This document shows positions 15,751 to 24,874 of a stretch of DNA of 32,507 bases, piece by piece. The DNA is from CAZLCK01 sp964558235 (lineage in GTDB: Bacteria > Actinomycetota > Coriobacteriia > Coriobacteriales > CADBOM01): contig CAZLCK010000014.1 of assembly GCA_964558235.1 (NCBI GenBank), positions 1 through 32,507 on the forward strand, written 5' to 3'. The translations under genes and the position numbers were made by a program. Numbering within the stretch: the stretch's first letter is position 1; each line of letters starts with the position of its first letter. The notes under the pieces are model-generated. The model searched no databases. It saw only the letters and a program-made list of their open reading frames with translations, and was not told the DNA's origin.

Positions 15751-17754
15751 CTAGAGCTCCATATTTGCGATTGAGTCGGCCTCGTTATCCAAAAACTCCC
15801 CTTTTTTATAAAGATCCACAGCAACAGCAGCTATCATACCGGCATTATCTGTGCATGCGGAGAGTTCGGGTAAAGTTACATGAATGCCACGTTTTTCCAT
15901 TGCGTCCTTAAGCGATTGCCTTAGCTCGGGATTGGCAGCTACACCACCGCCTAAGCAGAACTCTTTAACATTAGTCTCTTTAACAGCTTCAAGCGCTTTT
16001 GCAACTTGAACGTCTATAACAGCACGTTGAAATGACGCGGACAGATCTGCGATATTGAGCTCATGTCCCTTTGCTATCTCATCCTTTATATATGTCATGA
16101 CAGCAGTTTTTAAGCCAGAAAGCGAAAAGCTGAAGTCGTGGCTATGCAGCATCGCACGCGGAAAATCAATGGCCTCTGGATTGCCTGAGATAGCATACTT
16201 AGAGATCGCAGGACCGCCCGGATATCCTAGACCTAAAGCTTTGGCAACCTTATCGTAGGCCTCACCTACAGCATCATCTAAGGTCTGCCCCAAAACTTCG
16301 TAATCGCCCCAATCTTTGACATGAACCAACATAGTATGTCCACCAGAAAGAAGCGAAACAACCATAGGAGGTTTTATATCTGGATTGGTAAGCTTATTTG
16401 CATATATATGTCCCTCAAGGTGATTCACACCCAAAAGCGGGATTTTTGTTGCATACGAAAGGCCTTTTGCGAATGCCATTCCAACTACAAGTGCCCCGAT
16501 TAAGCCAGGACCTTGAGTTACAGCAATGGCATCTAGATCACTCCATTCGAGTCCTCTATTAAGATCGAGCGCCTCCCCAGCTTGCTGCATTGTCTCATCT
16601 ACTACACCAACAATAGCTTCGGTATGTTTTCGCGAAGCAATCTCAGGAACAACACCGCCAAAACGTTTATGAAAGTCGACTTGCGTAGCTACAAGATCAC
16701 AAATCATCCGACTATTTCCATCGGTCACAGCTGCAGCCGTCTCATCACATGACGTCTCTATAGCTAAAATCAGAGGTCTCGTGCCACTATATTTTGCGTG
16801 GTCTTTAAATATATGAGAGATGCCTCCTTGATGGAGAGGTATATCCTCCATGAGAGCAACTCCACACTCTGGAATCCCATCGGCACTGCTTGGCGCTAGC
16901 CCCTCTGGGGTGTCGGATTGCTCGATAAAATCAACTGGATTAACTAGCACACCACGCATTGGAAGACCCTTGGCCTTTCTTGCGCGCTCATTTTCTTCTG
17001 CGTCAGAAAGGCGTGTGTAGACAGGCAAAAGCGTATGAGGGTGTCCACTACCTAAAACACCTCTTCTTGCTAATTCATAAAATGTCAAAATAAGCCCGCG
17101 TCCAGTTACAGCCCAAAGATCCTCGGGCAAAATCTCGTAGTTAACACCAGTTTCATCAAATGTTTCAGAGATCATCTCGCCAAATTTTGCAAGGCCATCA
17201 CCAACTAACAAGACCTTTTGCTTTTCGTCAGCATAATATTGCGCCCACCGATTTGCCATCAAAGCTGGTTTATCGACATTATCGTGATCGAGTCGAGTAA
17301 CGCCATCATCATCTAAAACATAACGAACTGGGTAGACCTCTTTTCTAAGTGCATCTCCAACAACGCCAACGTTGCCCCTTACGCCTCGTGCCCAAGCCTC
17401 CCACGAAACAGCATCTAATGTAGAGACACCGTGAAGCGGACACCTTAACCCACTTGCAATACCCTTAGCTGTTGCAACACCAATACGAACTCCGGTAAAA
17501 GAGCCTGGACCACGCCCACAGATAAGAATGGAAATATCCGAAATGGATACATTATTCCGACAAAGCATCTCCTCAATACAGCTTATTAGCTTTTGATTTG
17601 CACAGCGTCTTGCACTAATAGAATCGGAAGCGATGATGCTTTTTTGCACTATATCCCATGAAACCCCAGCGCTATCTTTTAGCTCATCGAAGTTCGAAAG
17701 ATCTGCAAGTCCAACAGCAATCGCTTCAGTTGATGTATCAAAAGCTAATATCAT
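15751..17754 (-). CDS. tsaB-tsaD: TsaB-TsaD fusion, tRNA t6A threonylcarbamoyltransferase
   Basis: A protein of 667 residues. ATG 17754 with AAAGGA upstream is preferred over a TTG at 17784 inside the preceding gene. Residues 1-252 are TsaB, with the RGPGSFTGVRIG signature at 81-92 and the closing LPVYTRLSD. A linker follows (about 253-326). Residues 327-667 are TsaD, starting LILAIETSCDET, with metal ligands H445 and H449 (NHLEGH) and a C-terminal SACTDNAG that carries the catalytic Asp. TsaD transfers threonylcarbamoyl to A37 of ANN-reading tRNAs; TsaB is its structural partner, and TsaE, encoded directly upstream, is the ATPase. TsaB and TsaD are separate proteins in most bacteria. In several relatives a RimI acetyltransferase is also joined here, but no GNAT domain is present. 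Confidence 0.93.
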   Translation of the reverse strand: MILAFDTSTEAIAVGLADLSNFDELKDSAGVSWDIVQKSIIASDSISARRCANQKLISCIEEMLCRNNVSISDISILICGRGPGSFTGVRIGVATAKGIASGLRCPLHGVSTLDAVSWEAWARGVRGNVGVVGDALRKEVYPVRYVLDDDGVTRLDHDNVDKPALMANRWAQYYADEKQKVLLVGDGLAKFGEMISETFDETGVNYEILPEDLWAVTGRGLILTFYELARRGVLGSGHPHTLLPVYTRLSDAEENERARKAKGLPMRGVLVNPVDFIEQSDTPEGLAPSSADGIPECGVALMEDIPLHQGGISHIFKDHAKYSGTRPLILAIETSCDETAAAVTDGNSRMICDLVATQVDFHKRFGGVVPEIASRKHTEAIVGVVDETMQQAGEALDLNRGLEWSDLDAIAVTQGPGLIGALVVGMAFAKGLSYATKIPLLGVNHLEGHIYANKLTNPDIKPPMVVSLLSGGHTMLVHVKDWGDYEVLGQTLDDAVGEAYDKVAKALGLGYPGGPAISKYAISGNPEAIDFPRAMLHSHDFSFSLSGLKTAVMTYIKDEIAKGHELNIADLSASFQRAVIDVQVAKALEAVKETNVKEFCLGGGVAANPELRQSLKDAMEKRGIHVTLPELSACTDNAGMIAAVAVDLYKKGEFLDNEADSIANMEL

Positions 17755-17770
17755 CTTTATCCTTTGCTGA

Positions 17771-18286
17771 TTAGCAGGACACAACCTTACTTATCTCTTC
17801 AACCAATTTATGGCCACGAAATCCGAAGCCGCTAAATTCTAACTTTCTAGAAAGGTTATCTTGAATTGTTATCGAAATCTCAAGTCTATCATCGGGCATA
17901 ATGTCGATAAACTTATCTCCCCATTCGATTAGAGATATACATCCCGACTCAACAATTCCAAAAAAATCCACATCTTCAAGCTCATCTTCATCATTTAGAC
18001 GATACAAATCCCAATGCGCTAGCTGGACAGCCTGACCGTCATATGACTGCCCATCATAGAGTCGAAGAATGTTAAAAGTCGGACTGGTAATGTCATCTTG
18101 AATATTGAGACCAGAGGCTATTCCTTTAGAAAAATGCGTTTTGCCAGCACCTAAATCACCAGATAATACTATTACGTCGCTAGCTTGCAAAAGTTTTGCT
18201 ACGCGCACACCGGCAGAAATCGTCTCCTCTACATTGTTGCTTTTTATTAGACAGCTCTGTAAATTTGCAGCATCATCAAAGGTCAT
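17771..18286 (-). CDS. tsaE: TsaE, ATPase of tRNA t6A biosynthesis
   Basis: A protein of 171 residues. Its ATG overlaps the stop of the uracil-DNA glycosylase gene by 4 bases (ATGA). The Walker A motif is GDLGAGKT at 43-50, followed by TSPTF, HWDLYRL and LIEWGDK, all diagnostic for TsaE. TsaE hydrolyses ATP to recycle the TsaB-TsaD complex. The tsaB-tsaD gene starts 16 bases downstream. Confidence 0.95.
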   Translation of the reverse strand: MTFDDAANLQSCLIKSNNVEETISAGVRVAKLLQASDVIVLSGDLGAGKTHFSKGIASGLNIQDDITSPTFNILRLYDGQSYDGQAVQLAHWDLYRLNDEDELEDVDFFGIVESGCISLIEWGDKFIDIMPDDRLEISITIQDNLSRKLEFSGFGFRGHKLVEEISKVVSC

Positions 18287-18873
18287 CTATTCTCCCCTTG
18301 ATTCATTTGTGCTTTACGCTCACGCTCAATAACTAGTAATCTTCCCAAGAGCTTAAAGTCATCCTCTAAGGGTTTATGCTTGAGCTTATCGTAGATTGCT
18401 GCAGCCGGATGGAAGGTCGGAAGTACATAAAACTTTCCCGACGTATAAGCCTTACCGCGAATCGAAGTAATACCTCTATCTGTCTTCAAAATAAAACGAG
18501 TAGCAAAATTTCCAAGCGTAACCAACACATCTGGGTTAATCACCTTAACTTGCTCACGCAAATAAGGTGTACAAACTTCGATCTCGTCCGGACGTGGATC
18601 ACGATTTTGTGGAGGGCGACATTTCAAAATATTTGCGATATAGATCTCTTCTCGCCTAAGCCCCGCTAATTCAAGAAGCGAATTTAGCAATTTACCAGCC
18701 GCACCAATAAAGGGCTCGGCGCCCAAATCTTCCTGCCTGCCCGGAGCTTCACCAATAAACATTACTTCGGCATTTGGGTTTCCAACCCCAAACACAACCG
18801 TTGTTCTGGTCTCACAAAGCTCACATTTGCGACAGTTAATTGCCTCGCGCTCAATCTCCTCTAGACTACGCAT
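18283..18873 (-). CDS. Family-4 uracil-DNA glycosylase (iron-sulfur)
   Basis: A protein of 196 residues from ATG 18873, which has an AGAGG site; the frame open to 18921 would overlap alr by 40 bases. Cysteines C14, C17, C85 and C101 are arranged as in the [4Fe-4S] family-4 enzymes (CxxC then C-x15-C in KCRPPQNRDP...VC). The active-site motif GEAPGRQEDLGAEPF (41-55) and FHPAA (154-158) are intact. It removes uracil from DNA to start base-excision repair. It starts 8 bases after alr and overlaps tsaE by 4 bases. Confidence 0.93.
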   Translation of the reverse strand: MRSLEEIEREAINCRKCELCETRTTVVFGVGNPNAEVMFIGEAPGRQEDLGAEPFIGAAGKLLNSLLELAGLRREEIYIANILKCRPPQNRDPRPDEIEVCTPYLREQVKVINPDVLVTLGNFATRFILKTDRGITSIRGKAYTSGKFYVLPTFHPAAAIYDKLKHKPLEDDFKLLGRLLVIERERKAQMNQGENR

Positions 18874-18881
18874 ACAAACCT

Positions 18882-20045
18882 CTAAACGTAGATTTTTGGC
18901 AAACGCATTCCAAAACGGCAAGCTAGTTCGTAATTGATTGTTCCCAAAGCATCGGCCATATCGTCAAGATGCAGATTTGCCTCGCCACTACGGCCAATCA
19001 CAATAACCTCATCGCCGATCTCGGGCTCGGCTGCAGGATTTAAAAGTGTTGAGCGCTTATCTATCTCAAACATAAATTGATCCATACAAATATTTCCAAC
19101 CTGCGGGAACAATCTCGACTTATAGATTACGCTCATTCGATTGGAAAGCTGTCTAGATAGGCCATCAGCATAACCGATTGGAACAGTAGCAATCTTAACA
19201 TTTCCAGGTGATCTATAGCTCATGTCATATCCGACGCCTTCTCCAACAGGCACATCATTTACAGCAATAATAAGGCCATGGACAGACATAGCTGGCCATA
19301 GGTCGATCATATTCCTAGTTACAGTAGATGGGTGAAGTCCATACATAGAAATGCCTATGCGAACCATGTCAAAATGACTCTCTTTATAACGGATCGCTGC
19401 CGCGGAATTTGCACAATGAACAATGCCTGGATCGATGCGAATCTGATGCAGCGCATCCAAAGCCTCACGAAAACGTCTTAATTGCAGACGAAACATGTAA
19501 TCGTCATGCGAATCTGCCGTAGCAAAATGTGTAAAGACTCCCTGAAGGTTAAGACCTTTATGAAAAGAGATCAGCTGCATAAAATCGACCACATCGGCAA
19601 ACCAAATACCTACGCGATTCATGCCCGTATTAATTGCGAGATGATAACTTGCAACCTTATTAGCCGCAGCAGCAGCCTCACCAAGATTCATTGCAAAATC
19701 TAGATCGTAGACAGCTGGAGAGATGTCATGCTCCAAAAGAGCTGGAATCGCTTCTTTAGGCGGCTGAGACAAGATCAGAATTGGAGCGTCAATCTGAGCT
19801 TCACGTAGCTCGATTGCCTCTGAAACCGTTGCAACACCAAGCCAAGACGCACCGCAGCGAAGAGCGATTCGAGAACACTCAATAGCACCGTGACCATAAG
19901 CGTCGGCCTTAACGATAGCCATAATTCTTACAGCTGGCCCAACCCTTTTGCGAAATTCTTGGATGTTATGGGTTATTGCCTTGCTATCAATTTCTACCCA
20001 AGACCATCGATGGTCTAGTGGATTGACTGGGCTTCTATCAATCAT
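18882..20045 (-). CDS. alr: Alanine racemase
   Basis: A protein of 387 residues. The pyridoxal-phosphate lysine is K46 (AIVKADAYGHG, 44-54), and the second base, Tyr, is in GVGYDMSYRS around residues 265-272. FTHFATAD, GISMYGLHPS and PIGYADG are further conserved stretches. It makes D-alanine for peptidoglycan. Its ATG overlaps the stop of acpS by 4 bases, a common arrangement because acpS and alr are neighbours in many actinobacteria. Confidence 0.96.
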   Translation of the reverse strand: MIDRSPVNPLDHRWSWVEIDSKAITHNIQEFRKRVGPAVRIMAIVKADAYGHGAIECSRIALRCGASWLGVATVSEAIELREAQIDAPILILSQPPKEAIPALLEHDISPAVYDLDFAMNLGEAAAAANKVASYHLAINTGMNRVGIWFADVVDFMQLISFHKGLNLQGVFTHFATADSHDDYMFRLQLRRFREALDALHQIRIDPGIVHCANSAAAIRYKESHFDMVRIGISMYGLHPSTVTRNMIDLWPAMSVHGLIIAVNDVPVGEGVGYDMSYRSPGNVKIATVPIGYADGLSRQLSNRMSVIYKSRLFPQVGNICMDQFMFEIDKRSTLLNPAAEPEIGDEVIVIGRSGEANLHLDDMADALGTINYELACRFGMRLPKIYV

Positions 20046-20596
20046 TGCCCCTCACCCTCTTTTGTGTCTTCAATCTCATCCAAGATAAAACGAACATCTT
20101 TAAATCGCTCTGCTAAAAAATCACTCTGAGTTTTAATCTCTTCATGCTTTGGAATATCATCTTCGCAAGGCGCCACTGCAGAAGCAACCGCAGTATCGTG
20201 TGTATAAGAAAGTGATATAAAGACCTTTTTTACCTTCCTATCAGCAGCTTTAGCAGCAGCTTGTCCAGATAGCTCTATATGAGGATGGTCATTTTTATCA
20301 TGCAAAACCTCAACATCTCTAATACCCATAGCGTATTGAGACAATCCCAAAGCCTTTCTAACCGCACCTTTTGCAGCAAAATGAAGAGCATGATAGACAT
20401 CTGTGTTTTTGCGAGATTTAGCAAAAGCTATCTCTTGCTCACTAAAAGCACGCTCTAGAATTCGAGGGTGCTTTTTAATAGCGCTTTTTATTCTAGAAAG
20501 TTCTAAAATATTTACGCCAAGACCAGCGCCTAATCGAGATTGTTCTTCAGCTGCAATCTCGCCTGACTGCTCTATATTTTGCTTATCCTCGACCAT
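20042..20596 (-). CDS. acpS: AcpS-like 4'-phosphopantetheinyl transferase lacking both Mg2+ ligands
   Basis: A protein of 184 residues, longer than usual (about 120). The AcpS core spans about residues 23-143: GLGVNILELSRI, FAAKGAVRKALG and SLSYTHD (H133). In standard enzymes the first motif has Asp (D8 in Bacillus subtilis) and the second has Glu (E58); both bind Mg2+ and catalyse transfer. Here they are N29 (AAT) and G77 (GGT). The flanking fold residues are kept. A charged N-terminal extension of about 23 residues and a C-terminal extension of about 40 complete the protein. It may still act with altered metal use, or it may be a catalytically dead paralogue. It lies between glmS (6 bases away) and alr (4-base overlap). 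Confidence 0.85.
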   Translation of the reverse strand: MVEDKQNIEQSGEIAAEEQSRLGAGLGVNILELSRIKSAIKKHPRILERAFSEQEIAFAKSRKNTDVYHALHFAAKGAVRKALGLSQYAMGIRDVEVLHDKNDHPHIELSGQAAAKAADRKVKKVFISLSYTHDTAVASAVAPCEDDIPKHEEIKTQSDFLAERFKDVRFILDEIEDTKEGEGQ

Positions 20597-20602
20597 CTGC
20601 GT

Positions 20603-22429
20603 TTACTCCACCGTAACCGACTTTGCAAGATTTCTTGGTTTATCAACATCACAGCCCTTAATCAGGGCAATCTCGCGAGCAAGAAGCTGCAATGGAACAC
20701 TTGCTGTAATTGGTGAGAAGTACTCGGGAATCTCTGGGATATAAAAAACGTAGTCGGCTAAGCGCTTGATCGTTTGATCACCCTCGGTAGCAACAGCTAC
20801 AATCATCGCACCTCTCGAGCGAACCTCCTCAATATTGCTGAGAAGCTTTTCGTATGTTGAACTCTTAGTAGCAATTGCAACGACTGGAACATTTTCGTCA
20901 ATCAGCGCAATTGGGCCATGCTTAATCTCACCAGCAGCATAGGCCTCAGCATGAACATAGCTGATCTCTTTAAGCTTAAGCGCTCCCTCCTTGCATGTAA
21001 CTTCACCAAAACCGCGTCCGATATACATAATCGAATGCGCTTTTGCACAAGCCTCGGCAGCGCGTTGAATTTCAGAATTTCGATGCAATATCCATTCAAT
21101 ATGAGATGGGATAACGTCCATCTCTTCATAAAGACCGATGATTTTATCTTGTGGCAAAAGGCGGCGTTCTTGAGCAAGATAGAGAGCAAACACAGCTAAA
21201 AGTGCGTTTTGTGCAAGAAACGACTTAGTAGCTGCAACTGAAACTTCTAAATTTGCTTTGATATACAAAACCGCATCGGCAATACGTGTGATCGAAGAGC
21301 CTACTACATTTGTAAGTGCTATCGTCTTTGCTCCGTATGCCTGCGAAAGTTTAACAGCCTCTCTTGTATCAGCCGTTTCGCCAGATTGAGTGATCGCAAT
21401 GACCAAAGTTGAAGAATCGACGATTGGATCGCGATACCTAAACTCCGATGCAATTTCGACAGCAACAGGAATACGAACCCATCTCTCGATTAGCTCGCGC
21501 GAAATAAGACCCGCATGATAGCTAGTGCCGCATCCAATGATCGTGATCGACTTAGCTTCTTTTATATATTGCGAAATCTCATCTAACTCTGGAAAGGTTA
21601 AACAGTCCCCTGAAATCCTATCTTCCAATGTATCTCTAATAACACGAGGTTGCTCAAATATCTCTTTAAGCATGTAGTCAGAAAATGCGCCTCTGCCTGC
21701 AGTTTCTGCATCCCATTCGATATGAACTGGAGTAACACGAACCTTATTAGCATCCTGGTCGTAAAACTCGACCTTGCCATCAGAATGAAGCACCGCAATT
21801 TGGTCATCATCTAAATAGACAACGTCGCGAGTATGTTCGATAACAGCAACTGTATCAGAAGCAACAAATGCACCTTTAATTGAGCTTGCAATAACGATAG
21901 GAGAATCCTTACGAGTCACAACGATAGTGCCTGGATGGTCAGCATGTATTGCCGCAATTCCATAAGCACCCTCAAGACGAGCGATCGTCTTTTGCATAGC
22001 GGCAAAAAAATCCCCCTCGTAGTACTCCTCTAAAAGGTGAGGAATAACTTCGGTGTCGGTGTCGGATTTAAACACATGTCCTTTGGCAGTTAATTCTTCG
22101 CGAAGTGCTGCATGGTTTTCAATAATCCCATTATGAACAACAGCGATTTTTCCCGTGCAATCCACGTGTGGATGAGCATTTTGCTCGCTAGGAGCTCCAT
22201 GTGTAGCCCATCTTGTATGACCAATTCCGCATGTTCCTACAATAGATGAATCCTCAAAAGCGTCACTGAGTTTGCTTACACGGCCCTCTCTGCGAACAAC
22301 ATCGACTTTGCCATCGTTCTCAATAGCAATTCCCGCAGAATCATATCCTCTATATTCAAGGCGGATCAGCCCGTCGAGCAGAACCGATTTACAATCTTCA
22401 CTGCCAGTAAAACCGACAATTCCGCACAT
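20603..22429 (-). CDS. glmS: Glutamine-fructose-6-phosphate aminotransferase (isomerizing)
   Basis: A protein of 608 residues. ATG 22429 is chosen over an upstream ATG at 22441 because GGAGG lies just before it and because residue 2 is then the catalytic cysteine (MCGIVG). The glutamine-amidotransferase half covers residues 2-240 (with HTRWATHG and HNGIIENH). Two SIS domains follow (IGCGTSYHAG, QSGETADT), ending in DKPRNLAKSVTVE. It makes glucosamine-6-phosphate, the entry to UDP-GlcNAc, and heads the operon. There is no glmS ribozyme in the leader. Confidence 0.97.
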   Translation of the reverse strand: MCGIVGFTGSEDCKSVLLDGLIRLEYRGYDSAGIAIENDGKVDVVRREGRVSKLSDAFEDSSIVGTCGIGHTRWATHGAPSEQNAHPHVDCTGKIAVVHNGIIENHAALREELTAKGHVFKSDTDTEVIPHLLEEYYEGDFFAAMQKTIARLEGAYGIAAIHADHPGTIVVTRKDSPIVIASSIKGAFVASDTVAVIEHTRDVVYLDDDQIAVLHSDGKVEFYDQDANKVRVTPVHIEWDAETAGRGAFSDYMLKEIFEQPRVIRDTLEDRISGDCLTFPELDEISQYIKEAKSITIIGCGTSYHAGLISRELIERWVRIPVAVEIASEFRYRDPIVDSSTLVIAITQSGETADTREAVKLSQAYGAKTIALTNVVGSSITRIADAVLYIKANLEVSVAATKSFLAQNALLAVFALYLAQERRLLPQDKIIGLYEEMDVIPSHIEWILHRNSEIQRAAEACAKAHSIMYIGRGFGEVTCKEGALKLKEISYVHAEAYAAGEIKHGPIALIDENVPVVAIATKSSTYEKLLSNIEEVRSRGAMIVAVATEGDQTIKRLADYVFYIPEIPEYFSPITASVPLQLLAREIALIKGCDVDKPRNLAKSVTVE

Positions 22430-22573
22430 ATAAACCTCCAAAGGTACTCTTGTGAAGAGCGCTAATTTATTTAAATCAATTATTAATAGTAGTATCTTTG
22501 TCTTAATTCAGACTAAAGCTAGGAAGTCTTTTTCAACCTAAAAAATACTAATTTAAAAGTATATACCGCAAAA

Positions 22574-22760
22574 GGCACAGATCGCCTATTTATAACGTAT
22601 ATGTATAAGTTCTCCAAACTGCTCGACGAATACATAGAGTTCTACAATGAAGGGCGCATCAAAAAGTCACTAGGATGGATGAGTCCTAACGAGTATAGAA
22701 GGAGCCTAGGTTTGGCAGCCTAGGCATGTCCAAGAAAATGTCCACGCCCCCTCCAGAGGG
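22574..22760 (+). mobile_element. IS3-family scar: last 40-50 codons of a transposase plus terminal sequence
   Basis: From ATG 22601 to TAG 22723 an open frame encodes 40 residues ending the integrase core of IS3-type transposases: EYIEFYNEGRIKKSLGW then SPNEYRRSLGLAA. The frame extends upstream to about 22574 with further plausible residues. The transposase Asp and Glu are absent. The following TGTCCAAGAAAATGTCC stretch (22727-22743) resembles the terminal repeat of such elements. The left part is lost, so the element is dead. Confidence 0.75.
22601..22723 (+). pseudogene. IS3-type transposase remnant (C-terminus only)
   Basis: Forty codons remain of a gene that normally has 270 or more; no promoter, ribosome binding site or catalytic residues are left. 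Confidence 0.7.
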
Positions 22761-22855
22761 CGGTAAGTTTGAAAACAACCTTTTTGAACAAAAAAACCTG
22801 TTATTTAGATAAAATTAGACTTGTTCAAAGTTTGTTTAGTGGGAGGAGCAAAGTT

Positions 22856-23836
22856 ATGAACGCTAGGGAAAATTATCTCGCTTTTCTAAACCACGAGAGT
22901 ACAGATTTTATCCCCAATATGTTTAGCGATGCTGTTATTTGTGGTGGGCAATTAGAGACATTTGAAAATGGTCCGCTTGAAGGGGGAATGGACGGCTTTA
23001 ATTGCAACTGGATCCCAACCGCATCAGCTGGCGGGCAACCTGCGTTAGATCCATTTTCTACCCCTATCGACGATATCGACAATTGGCGAGAACAGCTCGT
23101 AATTCCAAATCTAGACGATTATGACTGGGAAAGCGCTGCAGCTACGCAGTTAAAAGATGTAGATCGCAGCGAAAAAGTGATCGAATATCACAGTTGGAAC
23201 TCAATTTTCCTACGTTTTACTCATCTTTTAGGATTCGAAAACGCACTTTGTGCAATGTATGAAGATCCCGAAGCCACAGGTGATCTGCTAGATGCAATCT
23301 GCGATTACAAAATTGCTGCACTCGAAAGAATAAAAAAGTATTTCAATCCCGATAGCTATGTAAATTACGATGACGTAGCAACAGAGAAGATGACCTTTAT
23401 GTCACCAGAGATTTATCGAGATCTCATTAAACCTAGACATAAAAGGCTCAATGATGCTGCAATAGCGCTAGGAATGATCCCTCAACAGCACTGCTGCGGT
23501 TATTGTACCGACCTGATTGAAGACTTTATCGATGAAGGTAGTGCGGTTTGGCAGGCGGCTCAACCATCGAATGATCTTGCAGCGATCATCGAAAAATATG
23601 GGGACAAAATCTCTGTAACTGGAGGCTACGATACACAGGGTCGACCAGGCGCATTTGACGCAACGCCTGAGGAGATTATTGCTGAAGTAGATAGATGCTT
23701 CAATGAATATGGAAAGTTTGGAAAGGCCTATTGTTTCTTTGGATTTTTGATTGGAGACATGGCCGACCCTCAACTCGCCGAAAAGATGGGAATCATGATC
23801 GGCCACGCCATGGGATATCGCGCACAGGGACGCTAA
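22856..23836 (+). CDS. URO-D superfamily protein, corrinoid methyltransferase-like
   Basis: A protein of 326 residues from ATG 22856, chosen because GGGAGGAG lies 7 bases upstream; the frame open to 22769 has no such site. The fold follows the uroporphyrinogen decarboxylase / MtaA-MtbA superfamily: an N-terminal MNARENYLAFLNHE, a central YDDVATEKMTFMSPEIY and a C-terminal GGYDTQGRPG. A likely metal site HCCGYC stands at 212-217, like the HxC zinc site of corrinoid methyltransferases, which is absent from true HemE. I therefore infer a methyltransferase acting on a methylated compound or a corrinoid protein. No corrinoid protein is encoded nearby. It ends 2 bases before the convergent NAT gene. 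Confidence 0.75.
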   Translation: MNARENYLAFLNHESTDFIPNMFSDAVICGGQLETFENGPLEGGMDGFNCNWIPTASAGGQPALDPFSTPIDDIDNWREQLVIPNLDDYDWESAAATQLKDVDRSEKVIEYHSWNSIFLRFTHLLGFENALCAMYEDPEATGDLLDAICDYKIAALERIKKYFNPDSYVNYDDVATEKMTFMSPEIYRDLIKPRHKRLNDAAIALGMIPQQHCCGYCTDLIEDFIDEGSAVWQAAQPSNDLAAIIEKYGDKISVTGGYDTQGRPGAFDATPEEIIAEVDRCFNEYGKFGKAYCFFGFLIGDMADPQLAEKMGIMIGHAMGYRAQGR

Positions 23837-23838
23837 TC

Positions 23839-24681
23839 CTATAGCACGATTCCAAACTCTTCTTTAAGAAGCTCATCAAACTCCTCGCGAGAAGATAGAT
23901 CCCTAGTGACAACCTCACCTTCCATATAAGTGCGGAAATGCTTCGGCGTTAAAAGCTTGCGTCCACCAAGCGTATCCATCGAAACGAATGGAGCTTGGTT
24001 AAAGAAAGAATCTGGCGAAGTTGAGAAATAATCGCAACGCGAACGATACTCCTCATTTGTGTGGGAGATGAGGTTAAACTCATACATTGCCTCTTCTTCG
24101 CCCAAGGAATTGCGTCTGATCAAGAGATACTTTCCTTCTACGATGCTATCGACTTTGAGCATATCCCTTAGATCGCTTTGCCAAACATGGGGTAAAAATT
24201 TAATTGGAGCAAAGTTGTTGTGGCTATATCCAACATCTGAAATCCAAGTCTCATCTCGTTTTGGAAAATCAACCATCAAAAACATATGGTCAAACTCGTT
24301 TTTTCCATGAAGAGGATGATGCGAAGCCATACGTCTAACAGAAAATCCCAGCTTCTCTAAAACCGCTGCAAAAAGTATATTTTGTTCGTAGCAAATCCCA
24401 CCACGTTTGCGTTTTACAATCTTGTCCCAAAGATCGTACTCATCCAAAGAGAGCGGAACATTCCCATTGATGATGTCAAGATTTTCAAATGGAACATGCT
24501 TTAAGTGTGCTGTCTGCAATAGAGTCAATCCATCTGGATCTACCTTGGGCAACATCGGTACGTCGATGCGCTCAAGATACTCATCGACAAATTCAAAATC
24601 GCTTATCTCATAAATGCTACTCGATTGATCAACCTCGCCAGATCCCCCTTTAGCAGAAAAGGATAGTCCCTCAAATTCCAT
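23839..24681 (-). CDS. Arylamine N-acetyltransferase
   Basis: A protein of 280 residues; a GAGGTGG ribosome binding site precedes ATG 24681. The catalytic triad is complete: C97 in RGGICYEQN, H132 in EFDHMFL and D149 in WISDVGY. NAT enzymes move acetyl groups from acetyl-CoA to arylamines, hydrazines or arylhydroxylamines. Residues 1-28 form a polar extension before the first conserved helix. Gut bacteria use such enzymes on drugs and aromatic compounds; the natural substrate here is unknown. It is convergent with the URO-D protein. Confidence 0.93.
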   Translation of the reverse strand: MEFEGLSFSAKGGSGEVDQSSSIYEISDFEFVDEYLERIDVPMLPKVDPDGLTLLQTAHLKHVPFENLDIINGNVPLSLDEYDLWDKIVKRKRGGICYEQNILFAAVLEKLGFSVRRMASHHPLHGKNEFDHMFLMVDFPKRDETWISDVGYSHNNFAPIKFLPHVWQSDLRDMLKVDSIVEGKYLLIRRNSLGEEEAMYEFNLISHTNEEYRSRCDYFSTSPDSFFNQAPFVSMDTLGGRKLLTPKHFRTYMEGEVVTRDLSSREEFDELLKEEFGIVL

Positions 24682-24874
24682 GATTAACCCACCTCGTCCC
24701 TAAGCTATAATGTGCAAAATACACTCAAGAGCCGACTACAACCTCCACCCAAGTTATGTGAACCGCTTCTTTAAATATTTTCTATTCACAATATTAAACA
24801 CCTAGGCTCTTAATGAAAATATGTCCTATTACCTAACTAAACCTTAATGCCAACTAATTACAGGGGTAAGACCT

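Noticed and set aside
18874..18921. Longer N-terminus of the uracil-DNA glycosylase
   Set aside because: It would overlap alr by 40 bases and has no ribosome binding site; ATG 18873 starts at the usual family position.
22430..22573. Possible glmS ribozyme in the glmS leader
   Set aside because: The leader is short and AT-rich and shows none of the conserved pairing of the ribozyme, which is mainly found in Firmicutes.
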